Source of the DNA: Acidobacteriota bacterium | GTDB lineage: Bacteria > Acidobacteriota > Aminicenantia > S016-38 | NCBI GenBank assembly: GCA_015486055.1 | Contig: WFSJ01000035.1 | Span: 1 to 52,137, forward strand | Direction of reading: 5' to 3' | DNA: 52,137 nt | In this document: piece by piece, positions 18,312 through 26,672 of the stretch | How the letters are laid out: each line of letters begins with the position of its first letter | Position numbering within the stretch: the first letter of the stretch is position 1 | Program-made: the position numbers and the translations under genes | Notes under the pieces: model-generated | Database searches by the model: none | The model's input: the letters and a program-made list of their open reading frames with translations, nothing else | What the model was told of the DNA's origin: nothing

Positions 18312-19297
18312 GAGGAACCCTTAAATATGTTTCTGTTGCCATAATAGCTTTGCTTGCCTTTTCTCTTTATTTCTTCTTTGAGGAATACCACTCATACTAC
18401 AAGGGATTTTCAGGGGAAAAAAAGGTGAGGATAGAAAAAGGAAGTTCTATTGAGAAAATAGCTGATTTATTGAAAGAGGAAGGGGTAATAAGGAGTAGCA
18501 GAACATTCCTTCTTTTCTATTCGCTTTTCTTTAAGGGAAGACCCCTTCAAGCAGGTCTCTATTCCTTTGGCAAACCTATGAGAACAATTGATGTGCTCAG
18601 AAAGCTCGTAAACGGAGAGATATCTAAATTCAGGGTTTCAGTACCAGAGGGCCTTACCATTGAGGAAACAGCAAAGCTATTTTCAAATTATATCCCAGGG
18701 AAGGAATTTCTAAAGGAGACCAAAGATTCTTGGCTAATAGAGGACCTCGACCCGCAAGCAAAGGATCTTGAAGGTTACCTTTTTCCTGACACTTATATTT
18801 TCCCTGAGGGCATTCCTGCTTCCGAAGTGATAAAGGAGATGGTTTCTAACTTCAGAAAGAAGTTTTCCATTTCTTTGAGAGAAAGGGCTGATAGTATGGG
18901 ATGGAAGATAAGGGATATTGTTACCCTTGCTTCCCTTATAGAAAAGGAAACCTCCAAGGATGATGAGAAACCCATCATATCTTCTGTTTTTCATAATAGA
19001 TTCAGGATGCGGATGCCCCTTCAGTGCGACCCAACTGTAATTTATGCCATGAAAAAGATGGGAATATGGAAGGGCAGACTTCTGAGAAATTATTATAAGA
19101 AGGTTAAATCTCCTTATAATACTTATCTTCATAGGGGTCTTCCCCCTGGTCCAATATGCAGCCCAGGGTTAAATTCCATAAGGGCCGCGCTTTATCCTGC
19201 TTCAACGGATTATCTTTACTTTATCGCTATTGGAAAATCCCATATCTTTTCAAAAACATATTCCCAGCACCTTGAGATTTTAGAGAGTAAAAGATGA
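18308..19297 (+). CDS. mltG: Endolytic murein transglycosylase
   Basis: A 329-residue inner-membrane enzyme that cleaves nascent glycan strands and helps terminate their growth. It has an N-terminal membrane helix (about 5-24), a LysM-like region (VRIEKGSSIEKIADLLKEEG), LEGYLFPDTYIFP, and the YceG core with the catalytic glutamate in LASLIEKET. The terminal NTYLHRGLPPGPICSPG and AALYPASTDYLYF follow. The start is a TTG overlapping the ruvX stop. It is next to murA, in line with a cell-wall role. Confidence 0.94.
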   Translation: MRGTLKYVSVAIIALLAFSLYFFFEEYHSYYKGFSGEKKVRIEKGSSIEKIADLLKEEGVIRSSRTFLLFYSLFFKGRPLQAGLYSFGKPMRTIDVLRKLVNGEISKFRVSVPEGLTIEETAKLFSNYIPGKEFLKETKDSWLIEDLDPQAKDLEGYLFPDTYIFPEGIPASEVIKEMVSNFRKKFSISLRERADSMGWKIRDIVTLASLIEKETSKDDEKPIISSVFHNRFRMRMPLQCDPTVIYAMKKMGIWKGRLLRNYYKKVKSPYNTYLHRGLPPGPICSPGLNSIRAALYPASTDYLYFIAIGKSHIFSKTYSQHLEILESKR

Positions 19298-20529
19298 GCT
19301 CCGTTTTTGTGAAGGGAAGAAAAACTCTCTCCGGGAAGGTAAGAATTTCCGGTGCGAAGAACGCTTCCCTTCCTGAGCTTGCTGCAGCTCTTCTCACTGA
19401 TAAGGAGTTAATTTTAGAAGGCGTTCCATGGGTGAAAGATGTTGAGACCATGCTGGCACTTTTGAAACAGCTTGGAACAGAAGTTAATGTGGGGGATAAA
19501 ATTTCTCTTCAAACTCACAGTGCCTCGGGAAAGCCGGAAGAAGACCTTTTTAAAGCTATGAGGGCATCGGTGCTTATCCTTGGACCAATGCTGACAAGGT
19601 TTGGAAGAGCTGAAATCCTGTGGCCAGGAGGATGTTCTATTGGAGAAAGGCCAATTGATTTTCACATAGAAGCTATGAGGAAAATGGGGGCAGAGATAGA
19701 AGAAACTCAGGAAAAGACAATTGCTAAGGCCAGAGGACTTAAAGGAAGCAGGATAAGGTTCCCAAGGAAATCAGTTACAGCAACAGAAAATGTTATTCTT
19801 GCTGCTTCCCTTGCAAAGGGTGAAACCCTTATAGAAAATCCTTCGCTTGAACCCGAGGTCGTTGACCTCACTGACATGCTGAAGAAAATGGGTGCAAGAA
19901 TAGATTGGCAAAATGATGGTCTACACATTGAGGGTGTTCGGGAACTCGGAGGTGCTGTGCATCATGTTATACCAGATCGTATAGAGTCAGGAACCTTTCT
20001 TGTTATAGGAGCATTGATTTCCTCAGAACTTGAGATTGAAGGATGTTTCCCTCATCACCTCAGGACTGTTGTAGAGAAATTAAAAGAAGCAGGTGTGAAA
20101 ATGGAGGTGGGTGAGGATAAAATAGTTGTAAAAGGAGGGAAAGATTTTTTACCACTTGAAATTCAGACAGGGGAGTATCCTGGATTTCCCACAGATATGC
20201 AGGCTCAAATTATGGTTCTTCTTTGCTTTGCTAACGGGAATTCTCTGGTTAAAGATAATATATTTCCTGATAGATTTCACCATGCCCTTGAGCTAAAAAA
20301 AATGGGAGCAGATATTGAAAAAAAATATGGGGAAGTTATAATAAAAGGTGGGGGAAATTTGAAGGGAACAAAAGTTAAAGCAACTGACTTGAGAGCCTCA
20401 GCTTCCTTAGTAATTGCAGGTCTTGTTGCAGATGGGGAAACTGAGATAACGGATATTTATCATCTTAAAAGAGGATATGAGAATTTCTTTGAAAAGCTCC
20501 GTTCTATTGGAGCGGATGTAAGGGAGTAA
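19294..20529 (+). CDS. murA: UDP-N-acetylglucosamine 1-carboxyvinyltransferase
   Basis: This 411-residue cytoplasmic enzyme transfers enolpyruvate from PEP to UDP-GlcNAc, the first committed step of peptidoglycan synthesis. The active-site loop cysteine is Cys114 in LWPGGCSIGERPIDFH (a Cys-type, not Asp-type, enzyme, so the fosfomycin target residue is present). Other marks are KISGAKNASLPELAAALL-like opening residues, TATENVILAA, the FPTDMQAQ segment and the C-terminal DLRASASLVIAGL. Start and stop are tight to mltG (4-base overlap) and the HIT gene (2-base gap). Confidence 0.95.
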   Translation: MSSVFVKGRKTLSGKVRISGAKNASLPELAAALLTDKELILEGVPWVKDVETMLALLKQLGTEVNVGDKISLQTHSASGKPEEDLFKAMRASVLILGPMLTRFGRAEILWPGGCSIGERPIDFHIEAMRKMGAEIEETQEKTIAKARGLKGSRIRFPRKSVTATENVILAASLAKGETLIENPSLEPEVVDLTDMLKKMGARIDWQNDGLHIEGVRELGGAVHHVIPDRIESGTFLVIGALISSELEIEGCFPHHLRTVVEKLKEAGVKMEVGEDKIVVKGGKDFLPLEIQTGEYPGFPTDMQAQIMVLLCFANGNSLVKDNIFPDRFHHALELKKMGADIEKKYGEVIIKGGGNLKGTKVKATDLRASASLVIAGLVADGETEITDIYHLKRGYENFFEKLRSIGADVRE

Positions 20530-20531
20530 AC

Positions 20532-20891
20532 ATGGAGGAAGAATGCATTACTTGTGAGTGTATTTTTTGCAAGATAGCAAGGGGTGAAATACCATCAAAA
20601 AAGGTTTATGAAGATGAGAATTACCTTGCTTTTCATGATATAGACCCTCAAGCTCCTGTTCATATAATAATAATTCCCAAAAAGCATATTGAGAGTCTTA
20701 ACGAAGTCTCTGAAGATGAAAAAGGGATGTTGGGGGATCTTATTATCCTTGCAAAGAGATTAGCAAAGGATTTAGGGCTTGAGAAGGGATATAGAATTGT
20801 TATAAATACAGGACCCGAAGGAGGACAGGCTGTTCTTCATCTCCACCTTCATTTGTTAGGTGGAAGGGAGATGGGCTGGCCCCCAGGTTAA
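20532..20891 (+). CDS. HIT-family nucleotide hydrolase
   Basis: A 119-residue protein of the histidine-triad superfamily, close to HinT-type adenosine 5'-monophosphoramidases. It shows CIFCKIARGEIPSKKVYED, FHDIDPQAPVHIIIIPKKHI, GQAVLHLHLHLLGGREMGWP with the HxHxH active site, and two N-terminal Cys pairs (CITCEC and CIFC) that could bind zinc. The true substrate is not deducible. It directly follows murA and its end is 13 bases before the next start. Confidence 0.93.
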   Translation: MEEECITCECIFCKIARGEIPSKKVYEDENYLAFHDIDPQAPVHIIIIPKKHIESLNEVSEDEKGMLGDLIILAKRLAKDLGLEKGYRIVINTGPEGGQAVLHLHLHLLGGREMGWPPG

Positions 20892-20904
20892 CAAGGAGGT
20901 TAAA

Positions 20905-21852
20905 ATGAAAAAAGGCTTGGTATATTCAGCATTATTTATATTTTCTTTTTCTCTTCTTTTGGCTCAGGCTTATAGAGGAAGGGGAAGGCTAATTGGCCAT
21001 GTTTACGATGAGCAGGGGAATCCTTTAGAGGGCGTTGAGGTTAAGCTTTACAGCATTAGAGCAAGTTCAGGTTTTAAGACCAAAACAGATAAAAACGGGG
21101 AATGGAGAGCAATGTGGATAAGGGGTGGCACATGGAATGTGGATTTCTACAAGATAGGATATGAGCCGAGAAAAATAACAATTGAAGTAAGAGAGATCAG
21201 TAAAAATCCCGAAGTAGAGATTAAACTCAAGAAGATAAGAGGACTTGTTATAACACCTGAGCTTGAGAAAACCCTTGAAAAAGCAAATAAACTCTTTGGG
21301 CAGGGAAAATATCAGGATGCAATTGAGGGCTATGAGAAAATCCTCGTGGATTATCCTGATGCCTATATAATAAATCTCAACATAGGAAACTGCTATTTTC
21401 AAATGCACAAATACGATAAGGCGATGGAATATTACAAGAAAGTTCTTGAAAAGGACCAAAATTACGTGAAAGCTTTAATTGGAATTGGCAATTGCTACAT
21501 CAATATGGAAAATACAGAGGAAGCTATGAAATGGTATGGGAAAATAAACATTGATAAAATAAATGACCCTGTTGTTCTTTATAATATAGGCACCATTTAT
21601 TACAATAATGGGAAATATGACCTTTCCCTTAATTACTACAAGAAATGTGTAAGTCTTAAACCTGACTATCTTGATGGAATCTATCAATTAGGGCTTGCCT
21701 ATATGGCAGTTTCTAATTTCAGTGAGGCCATAGATGTATTTAACAGGTATCTTAAGATAGATAAGGATTCCGAAAGGGCAAAGACGGTGAGGGAATCCAT
21801 AAAGTATTTAAAGGAGTCCCTTAAGGAACAGAAGGGGGTTGAGAAGAAATAA
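20905..21852 (+). CDS. Secreted carboxypeptidase-regulatory-domain / TPR protein
   Basis: A 315-residue protein with a Sec signal peptide (about 1-19, LFIFSFSLLLAQA). A CarboxypepD_reg/Cna-B-like beta domain follows (about 20-105; LIGHVYDEQGNPLEGVEVKL, WNVDFYKIGYEP). Then come at least four TPR repeats (about 125-290; GQGKYQDAIEGYEKIL, MHKYDKAMEYYKKVLEKD, NNGKYDLSLNYYKKCV, VSNFSEAIDVFNRYLKID). The upstream open frame is set aside because AAGGAGGTTAAA precedes the ATG at 20905 and begins the signal peptide. It is the first of three consecutive secreted proteins with the GWxTD gene and likely acts outside the cytoplasmic membrane. Confidence 0.86.
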   Translation: MKKGLVYSALFIFSFSLLLAQAYRGRGRLIGHVYDEQGNPLEGVEVKLYSIRASSGFKTKTDKNGEWRAMWIRGGTWNVDFYKIGYEPRKITIEVREISKNPEVEIKLKKIRGLVITPELEKTLEKANKLFGQGKYQDAIEGYEKILVDYPDAYIINLNIGNCYFQMHKYDKAMEYYKKVLEKDQNYVKALIGIGNCYINMENTEEAMKWYGKINIDKINDPVVLYNIGTIYYNNGKYDLSLNYYKKCVSLKPDYLDGIYQLGLAYMAVSNFSEAIDVFNRYLKIDKDSERAKTVRESIKYLKESLKEQKGVEKK

Positions 21853-21862
21853 AGGAGGGAAT

Positions 21863-22789
21863 TTGAGAAAGATACTTACAATATTAGCTCTTGGAGTTTT
21901 CCTTTTTTCCTCAAACTTTGATGAGGAGAAAAGGAATATCTACGACGGGCTTCGTCTAATAATGACAAAAGAGGAAAAAAAGGAATTTGAATCTTTGAAA
22001 AATCAAGATGAACTCAAAAATTTCGTTAATAATTTTTGGAAGGAAAGAGACCCTGACCCTTCTACGCCAAGGAACGAGGCAGAAGAAGTATATTTGCAAA
22101 GACTGAGGGCTGCCAAAAAATATTTCAAGGAACCGGGTAAAAAAGGATGGTTGACGGATAGGGGAAGGACTTTTCTCCTTCTTGGTCCACCAAGCAAGAG
22201 AGAACTAAGAATGATAGATGAGAACGAAGCCGACAGAATTGCTTCTACACAATGGGATTATCAGGAATTAAATCTGCAGGGCAACACAGGAGATAAGAAC
22301 GCTGAGGTCTGGTTTTATAACGATTATAGATTAACTCTTGTTTTTTTAGATGAAAGGGGAACTCATCAGTTCTTTCTGCATAATCCACCTCCTTCCCTCC
22401 TTTCTTACCTGGAAAGAGCAAAGGAACAATTTCTTCCCAAAGGTATTGTCGGAGAAGAAATGGAAGTTTTGGTTGATGTTAACCGCAGCCAGAAAAAACT
22501 CTTTATTCACATTCCCCTTTATACCCTTTCCTACAAGAAGAAGGATGGAAAATTCCTCGCGGACATAAATCTGATATTTCTGTATACTGATGTAAGAACC
22601 AATAACCAAAAGAGTTTTTCCAAAGAAATGAAATTTGAGGTGGAAAAAAGGGAAATAAAGGATAAGAAAAAACAAGTCACAATTCCTCTATTGATAGCTT
22701 CATTGAAGGGAAAATATATAATAGAGATAATTATAAAAGACCTCATTTCTAACAAGGAGGTCAAAAAGAGATATAAACTAAAAATATAA
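21863..22789 (+). CDS. GWxTD domain secreted protein
   Basis: This 308-residue protein has a short hydrophobic export signal (about 2-17) and then the GWxTD domain. That domain has a helical lead (ELKNFVNNFWKERDPDPSTP, with EVYLQRLRAAKKYF) and the signature KKGWLTDRGRTFLLLGPP. A beta-rich C-terminal half follows. GWxTD proteins occur mainly in Acidobacteriota, Bacteroidota relatives and candidate phyla, and their function is unknown. The start is TTG at 21863, supported by AAAGGAGGGAAT; an earlier in-frame TTG at 21839 lies inside the preceding gene. The next gene looks like a functional partner. Confidence 0.85.
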   Translation: MRKILTILALGVFLFSSNFDEEKRNIYDGLRLIMTKEEKKEFESLKNQDELKNFVNNFWKERDPDPSTPRNEAEEVYLQRLRAAKKYFKEPGKKGWLTDRGRTFLLLGPPSKRELRMIDENEADRIASTQWDYQELNLQGNTGDKNAEVWFYNDYRLTLVFLDERGTHQFFLHNPPPSLLSYLERAKEQFLPKGIVGEEMEVLVDVNRSQKKLFIHIPLYTLSYKKKDGKFLADINLIFLYTDVRTNNQKSFSKEMKFEVEKREIKDKKKQVTIPLLIASLKGKYIIEIIIKDLISNKEVKKRYKLKI

Positions 22790-22800
22790 GGAGGAAAAAA

Positions 22801-23676
22801 ATGAAAAAAAGCTTAGGACTTCTGCTTCTCAGTCTGGCTTTGATATTCCCTGTATTTGCCAAGAAGGGGAACAAATTTCCCAAGAATGTGAGAAAAACAG
22901 TTGAAAAAGTCTACAAAGAAGGGAATGGGAATGGGATTTACAACATAGAATATTTGAAGAGCCTTGATTTTAAAGGACCTTTAGGTATTTATCATGTTGT
23001 ATTTTTCAAAGCTAACCCACCTGTGAAAGAAAGGGAAAAGTTCTTTCTTTATATGAGATTTTATGGTAAAAACGGAAAATTTGAGGACCATCTTGCTCCT
23101 TTTAGTTCCTATGAAGGGAAATTTTTTTCCGTGGGACTGAGTCTTCTTCCCGGAAATTATAAGGCTATTTTTGCCATAGCGGATAGGAAAGGAGAAAAGA
23201 TAGGGACCTCAATTTTCAATTTTGAAGTTCCTGCTTTAGGAGAAAAGGAGAAAATCACCTGGTCCATTCCGTTTTTTATAAAAAAGTTGGAAAGGAGCCA
23301 ACTCCTTTCCGGTATAACTGTTGTTCCCGATGTCTTCTATATAGGAGCTGGAAAGTTCACACCTTACATTGAGAATAAGTTTAGTGTTGATGAAAAGCCA
23401 GAGCTTCTTATTTACCTTTATGGCATAGGCACAGGTAAAGATGGCTTGGCAAAGGGAAATGTTCATTTTATGATAAACAAAGATGGGGAAAAATTTGTTG
23501 ATTATAATCCTGTTTCCCTTAGAGGAAGAAGGGGGATGGCCGTAATTGACCAGCCATTTGTATTTAAGAAGGGAAGGGAACCCTTTGAAAAGGGAAAATA
23601 CATAATTGTGATTGAAATAAAGGATTTAATAACGAGGAAAGAAACTCGGATAAAAATTCCCTTTGAAATAATTTAA
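22801..23676 (+). CDS. Secreted beta-rich protein of unknown function (GWxTD partner)
   Basis: I do not recognise a named family. The protein has 291 residues with a clear signal peptide (about 1-20, LGLLLLSLALIFPVFA). It then appears beta-rich with repeating Ig-like phrases: LLPGNYKAIFAIADRKG, KGKYIIVIEIKDLITRKETR. The last phrase closely mirrors the end of the GWxTD protein just upstream (GKYIIEIIIKDLISNKEVKK), suggesting that both end in the same kind of domain. AAGGAGGAAAAAA precedes the ATG, so translation is probably strong. Role unknown; probably a periplasmic or surface partner of the GWxTD protein. Confidence 0.75.
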   Translation: MKKSLGLLLLSLALIFPVFAKKGNKFPKNVRKTVEKVYKEGNGNGIYNIEYLKSLDFKGPLGIYHVVFFKANPPVKEREKFFLYMRFYGKNGKFEDHLAPFSSYEGKFFSVGLSLLPGNYKAIFAIADRKGEKIGTSIFNFEVPALGEKEKITWSIPFFIKKLERSQLLSGITVVPDVFYIGAGKFTPYIENKFSVDEKPELLIYLYGIGTGKDGLAKGNVHFMINKDGEKFVDYNPVSLRGRRGMAVIDQPFVFKKGREPFEKGKYIIVIEIKDLITRKETRIKIPFEII

Positions 23677-23680
23677 ACCT

Positions 23681-24940
23681 ATGAATCTTTACCAGGAGCT
23701 TAACTGGAGGGGATTTATATACCAAGAGACAGAAGGTGCGAGGGAAGCTCTATCTCGTGGCAAGGTGACTGGATATATAGGATTTGATCCTACATCCTTT
23801 AGCCTTCATGTTGGTTCTCTTCTTCCCATAATGGGATTAGTTCATCTTCAGCGGCATGGGCACAGGGCTATAGCAGTTGTGGGCGGAGCAACAGGTATGA
23901 TAGGGGATCCGAGTGGGAAATCCAAGGAAAGGGCTCTTCTTTCAGAGAATGAACTTCGGGAAAACTTAAAGGGAATAAAGAATCAGCTTTCAAAATTCCT
24001 AAATTTTTTCGGGGAAAACCCGGCGCTTATGCTAAACAATTATGATTGGACAGGAGGGATGAGTATAATTCAATTCCTCAGGGATATCGGAAAGAATTTC
24101 ACAGCGAACTATATATTAGCTAAGGAATCTGTAAAAAGGAGATTGGAGAACGAGGGAATTTCTTTTACAGAATTTTCTTATATCCTTCTTCAAGCTTATG
24201 ATTTTCTTCATCTCTATGACGAATATGGGTGTAGTTTACAAATGGGGGGAAGCGACCAATGGGGAAATATAACAGCTGGAATAGACCTGATAAGAAAAGT
24301 AAGGAATGGAAAAGCCTATGGTATAGTTTTTCCCCTGCTTACCAGTTCTTCAGGGAGAAAGTTCGGGAAGACAGAGGAGGGAACAATCTGGCTTGACAGT
24401 GAGCTCACCTCTCCTTACAGGTTTTATCAGTTCTGGATAAATTCAGATGATAGAGATGTTATTAAATACTTAAAATTCTTCACGCTTCTTTCAAAGGAGG
24501 AAATCGATGAGCTTGAAAGGGAAGTTAAGGAAAGGCCAGATAGAAGAATTGCTCAGAGGAAACTTGCAGAAGAGGTTACAAGAACAGTCCATGGGGATGA
24601 AGGACTTGAAAAAGCGATAAGGGCTGCATCTGTACTCTTTGGAGGAGGACTTGAAGGTCTTTCTTCCCTTGAACTTGAAGAAATATTTTCTCATGTTCCA
24701 TCCTTTGAACTCAACAAGGAAGAGTTCTTAAAAATCACAATTGGTGAACTTGCAGTTAAATCCGGGCTTTTAAAATCAAAGGGTGAGGCAAAAAGACTAA
24801 TATCCTCAGGGGGGCTTTACATAAACGGTGAAAAAGCTAAGAGCGCTGGAGAAAAAATAGATTCTGGAAAATTGATTGATGGCAAACTTCTTGTTCTCAG
24901 AAAAGGGAGGAAAGGATTTTTGCTTGTGAAAATAAAATAA
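23681..24940 (+). CDS. tyrS: Tyrosyl-tRNA synthetase
   Basis: This 419-residue class I enzyme charges tRNA-Tyr. The ATP-site HIGH motif appears as HVGS in FDPTSFSLHVGSLLP, and the KMSKS loop as KFGKTEEGT. NNYDWTGGMS, LLQAYDFLHLYDEYGCSLQMGGSDQWGN-type residues in two blocks, and the C-terminal S4 domain (KSGLLKSKGEAKRLISSGGL, YINGEK) complete the protein. The ATG at 23681 has no clear Shine-Dalgarno and lies four bases after the preceding stop, so translation may depend on reinitiation. The start itself agrees with the family (MNLYQELNWRG). Confidence 0.95.
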   Translation: MNLYQELNWRGFIYQETEGAREALSRGKVTGYIGFDPTSFSLHVGSLLPIMGLVHLQRHGHRAIAVVGGATGMIGDPSGKSKERALLSENELRENLKGIKNQLSKFLNFFGENPALMLNNYDWTGGMSIIQFLRDIGKNFTANYILAKESVKRRLENEGISFTEFSYILLQAYDFLHLYDEYGCSLQMGGSDQWGNITAGIDLIRKVRNGKAYGIVFPLLTSSSGRKFGKTEEGTIWLDSELTSPYRFYQFWINSDDRDVIKYLKFFTLLSKEEIDELEREVKERPDRRIAQRKLAEEVTRTVHGDEGLEKAIRAASVLFGGGLEGLSSLELEEIFSHVPSFELNKEEFLKITIGELAVKSGLLKSKGEAKRLISSGGLYINGEKAKSAGEKIDSGKLIDGKLLVLRKGRKGFLLVKIK

Positions 24941-24956
24941 GAAGGAGGAGGAAAAG

Positions 24957-25670
24957 ATGAAGAGAATAATTACATTCCTTTTTGTTCTACCTATATTCCT
25001 TTTTTCTCAGGGATATATAGAACAGGGGGATTCTCTTATAGCTGTTAGGGATTCTGTGAAGACGATAAAGGATGCAATTTCTCTATACGAGAAAGAGCTG
25101 AATTCAAAGCCTTATGAAGCAGGTTGGAGAATAATGAAGTCCATATATTATTTCAGTAAGCATGAAGAAATGCCAAAAGTCCAGAGGGTAAAGGAATTTC
25201 AGAAAGGAATTAATATGGGGGAAGAAATGGTAAAGAAATACCCCAAAGGAGTGGAAGCCCATTTCTGGCTCGGAGTTCTATACGGTGTTTATGGAGAAGA
25301 GAGAGGAGTTATGAAGAGTTTATTTCTCATAAAGCCTATTAAAAAGGAGATGAAAGCAGTGCTGAGCATTGATTCCAAATATGATTGTGGAGGGGCTTAC
25401 AGGGTTCTTGGAAGACTTTACTATAAAGTTCCAGGTCTTTTCGGCGGAAGCAAGAGTAAATCCCTTTCGAATCTGATGAAGGCTAAAGAAATATGCCCCA
25501 GAGATCTTCTTACAAGATTGTATTTGGCTGAGACTCTTAAGGCTATGCACAGAAAGGAGCAAGCAAGAAAATTAATAGAGGAGTCCCTAAAAATAGAAGC
25601 TTCTCCTGATGAAAAGCCTGAGGAGAAGGATTACAAAGAAAGAATGAGGAAACTCCTGGAAAAATTATGA
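24957..25670 (+). CDS. TatT-like TPR protein, secreted
   Basis: A 237-residue protein with a signal peptide (about 1-17, IITFLFVLPIFLFSQ). TPR-like helices resemble the TatT family, periplasmic proteins first described with TRAP transporters. The conserved block is GGAYRVLGRLYYKVPGLFGG with SKSKSLSNLMKA, then LTRLYLAETLKAMHRKEQARKL. No TRAP transporter genes are nearby, so the transport link is not supported here. GAAGGAGGAGGAAAAG precedes the ATG. It ends the long plus-strand run and overlaps the convergent glycosyltransferase by six bases. Confidence 0.8.
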   Translation: MKRIITFLFVLPIFLFSQGYIEQGDSLIAVRDSVKTIKDAISLYEKELNSKPYEAGWRIMKSIYYFSKHEEMPKVQRVKEFQKGINMGEEMVKKYPKGVEAHFWLGVLYGVYGEERGVMKSLFLIKPIKKEMKAVLSIDSKYDCGGAYRVLGRLYYKVPGLFGGSKSKSLSNLMKAKEICPRDLLTRLYLAETLKAMHRKEQARKLIEESLKIEASPDEKPEEKDYKERMRKLLEKL

Positions 25671-26588
25671 ACCAAGGAGTTCAAGGGAAAAATTTACAAC
25701 TTTTTTGGGGGAAATTTCTTCCATACATACAGGATTTTTGCATTTTCTTTTCCAGCAGGGATGGCAGGGCAAGTCTGGCTTTATAATTTTTGAAGGGGGA
25801 AAGGGACCGTTTCTCTCAGGGTCGGTCGGTCCAAAAATACCGATCACTGGCTTTCTCAAAGCCGATGCGGCATGAAGAGGAAAGCTATCCCCGCTTATCA
25901 CAAGAGAAGAAATTTTTATAGCATAGAAAACCTGCTTTATGGTGAGAGGAGGAGAAATAGATGCCCCACTTTCCAAGGAAGACTTTTGTGAAACAAATCT
26001 TTCCTCCTCATTTCCCCAAATAATAACGGATTCTAGACCTTCTTTTTTTAGAAGCTTGGCTATTTCTGTAATTTTTTTCTGAGGTATCCTTTTGTTTTTC
26101 CATGCTCCTCCTGAGTTTATTAAGACCTTTTTCTTAAAGATTGTGTCCATTTCTTTATAAGAAGGGACCCTTAGCGGGAAATCAATATCTTTACAGTTCT
26201 TTCCAAGAAAGAAGCTTGCAAGGGCTAAGTTCTTTTCTATGATATGAGTTCCGCTAAATTCTTTTAGTCTTTTCGTATAAAAAATTGATGCGAGTGGTTC
26301 CTTTGAAAGATTCCATCCGAATCCATATCTAACTTTTGCCTTGCTTTTTAAAGAAACAAAAGCCGATTTAATAAGCCCCTGAAAATCTATGGTAATGTCC
26401 CATTTTCCTGACTTATAAGATTCTACGATCTCATCTAACCCCTGGAGAATTTCAATAATTTCCTTTCCTTTCCTCTTCACATACCATCCGATATGGTCCT
26501 GAGGCCTTGCTTTCCTCAAACATGAGAATGCAGGGATCGTGTGAATTATATCGCCCAGAGAACTTAACCTTACAACGAGTATTCTCAT
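25665..26588 (-). CDS. Family 9 glycosyltransferase (LPS heptosyltransferase-like)
   Basis: This 307-residue protein resembles ADP-heptose:LPS heptosyltransferases of the WaaC/WaaF type, which build the inner core of LPS. Supporting segments are the opening ILVVRLSSLGDIIHTIPAF, DITIDFQGLIKSA, VLINSGGAWKNKRIP, LVISGDSFPLHAASALRKPV and IGIFGPTDPERNGPF. Four late cysteines (CHPCWKRKC and CMEE) match the family's C-terminal Cys cluster. The ATG at 26588 starts with the glycosyltransferase fold; six upstream codons are open but offer nothing. No Shine-Dalgarno is present; see the promoter entry. It implies an outer membrane with LPS. Confidence 0.88.
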   Translation of the reverse strand: MRILVVRLSSLGDIIHTIPAFSCLRKARPQDHIGWYVKRKGKEIIEILQGLDEIVESYKSGKWDITIDFQGLIKSAFVSLKSKAKVRYGFGWNLSKEPLASIFYTKRLKEFSGTHIIEKNLALASFFLGKNCKDIDFPLRVPSYKEMDTIFKKKVLINSGGAWKNKRIPQKKITEIAKLLKKEGLESVIIWGNEEERFVSQKSSLESGASISPPLTIKQVFYAIKISSLVISGDSFPLHAASALRKPVIGIFGPTDPERNGPFPPSKIIKPDLPCHPCWKRKCKNPVCMEEISPKKVVNFSLELLGS

Positions 26589-26594
26589 TCTAAA

Positions 26595-26623
26595 ATAATA
26601 TCCCATATTAACCTTTTTTTTAA
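26595..26623 (-). promoter_or_regulatory. Promoter abutting the glycosyltransferase start (leaderless candidate)
   Basis: On the minus strand TTAAAA (26623-26618) is followed after 17 bases by TATTAT (26600-26595). Six bases then lead to the ATG at 26588, so transcription would begin at or within a base or two of the start codon. No Shine-Dalgarno is present. Confidence 0.5.
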
Positions 26624-26637
26624 GTTCACATACTATC

Positions 26638-26669
26638 TTGACTGAAATTTCCTTTCTTCTTAGTATAAT
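26638..26669 (+). promoter_or_regulatory. Promoter abutting the fhaA-like start (leaderless candidate)
   Basis: TTGACT lies at 26638-26643 and a perfect TATAAT at 26664-26669. The spacing of 20 is long; TAGTAT at 26661-26666 gives 17. The GTG start codons at 26673 and 26676 are 4 and 7 bases after the -10, and no ribosome site can fit. Confidence 0.5.
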
Positions 26670-26672
26670 TAT

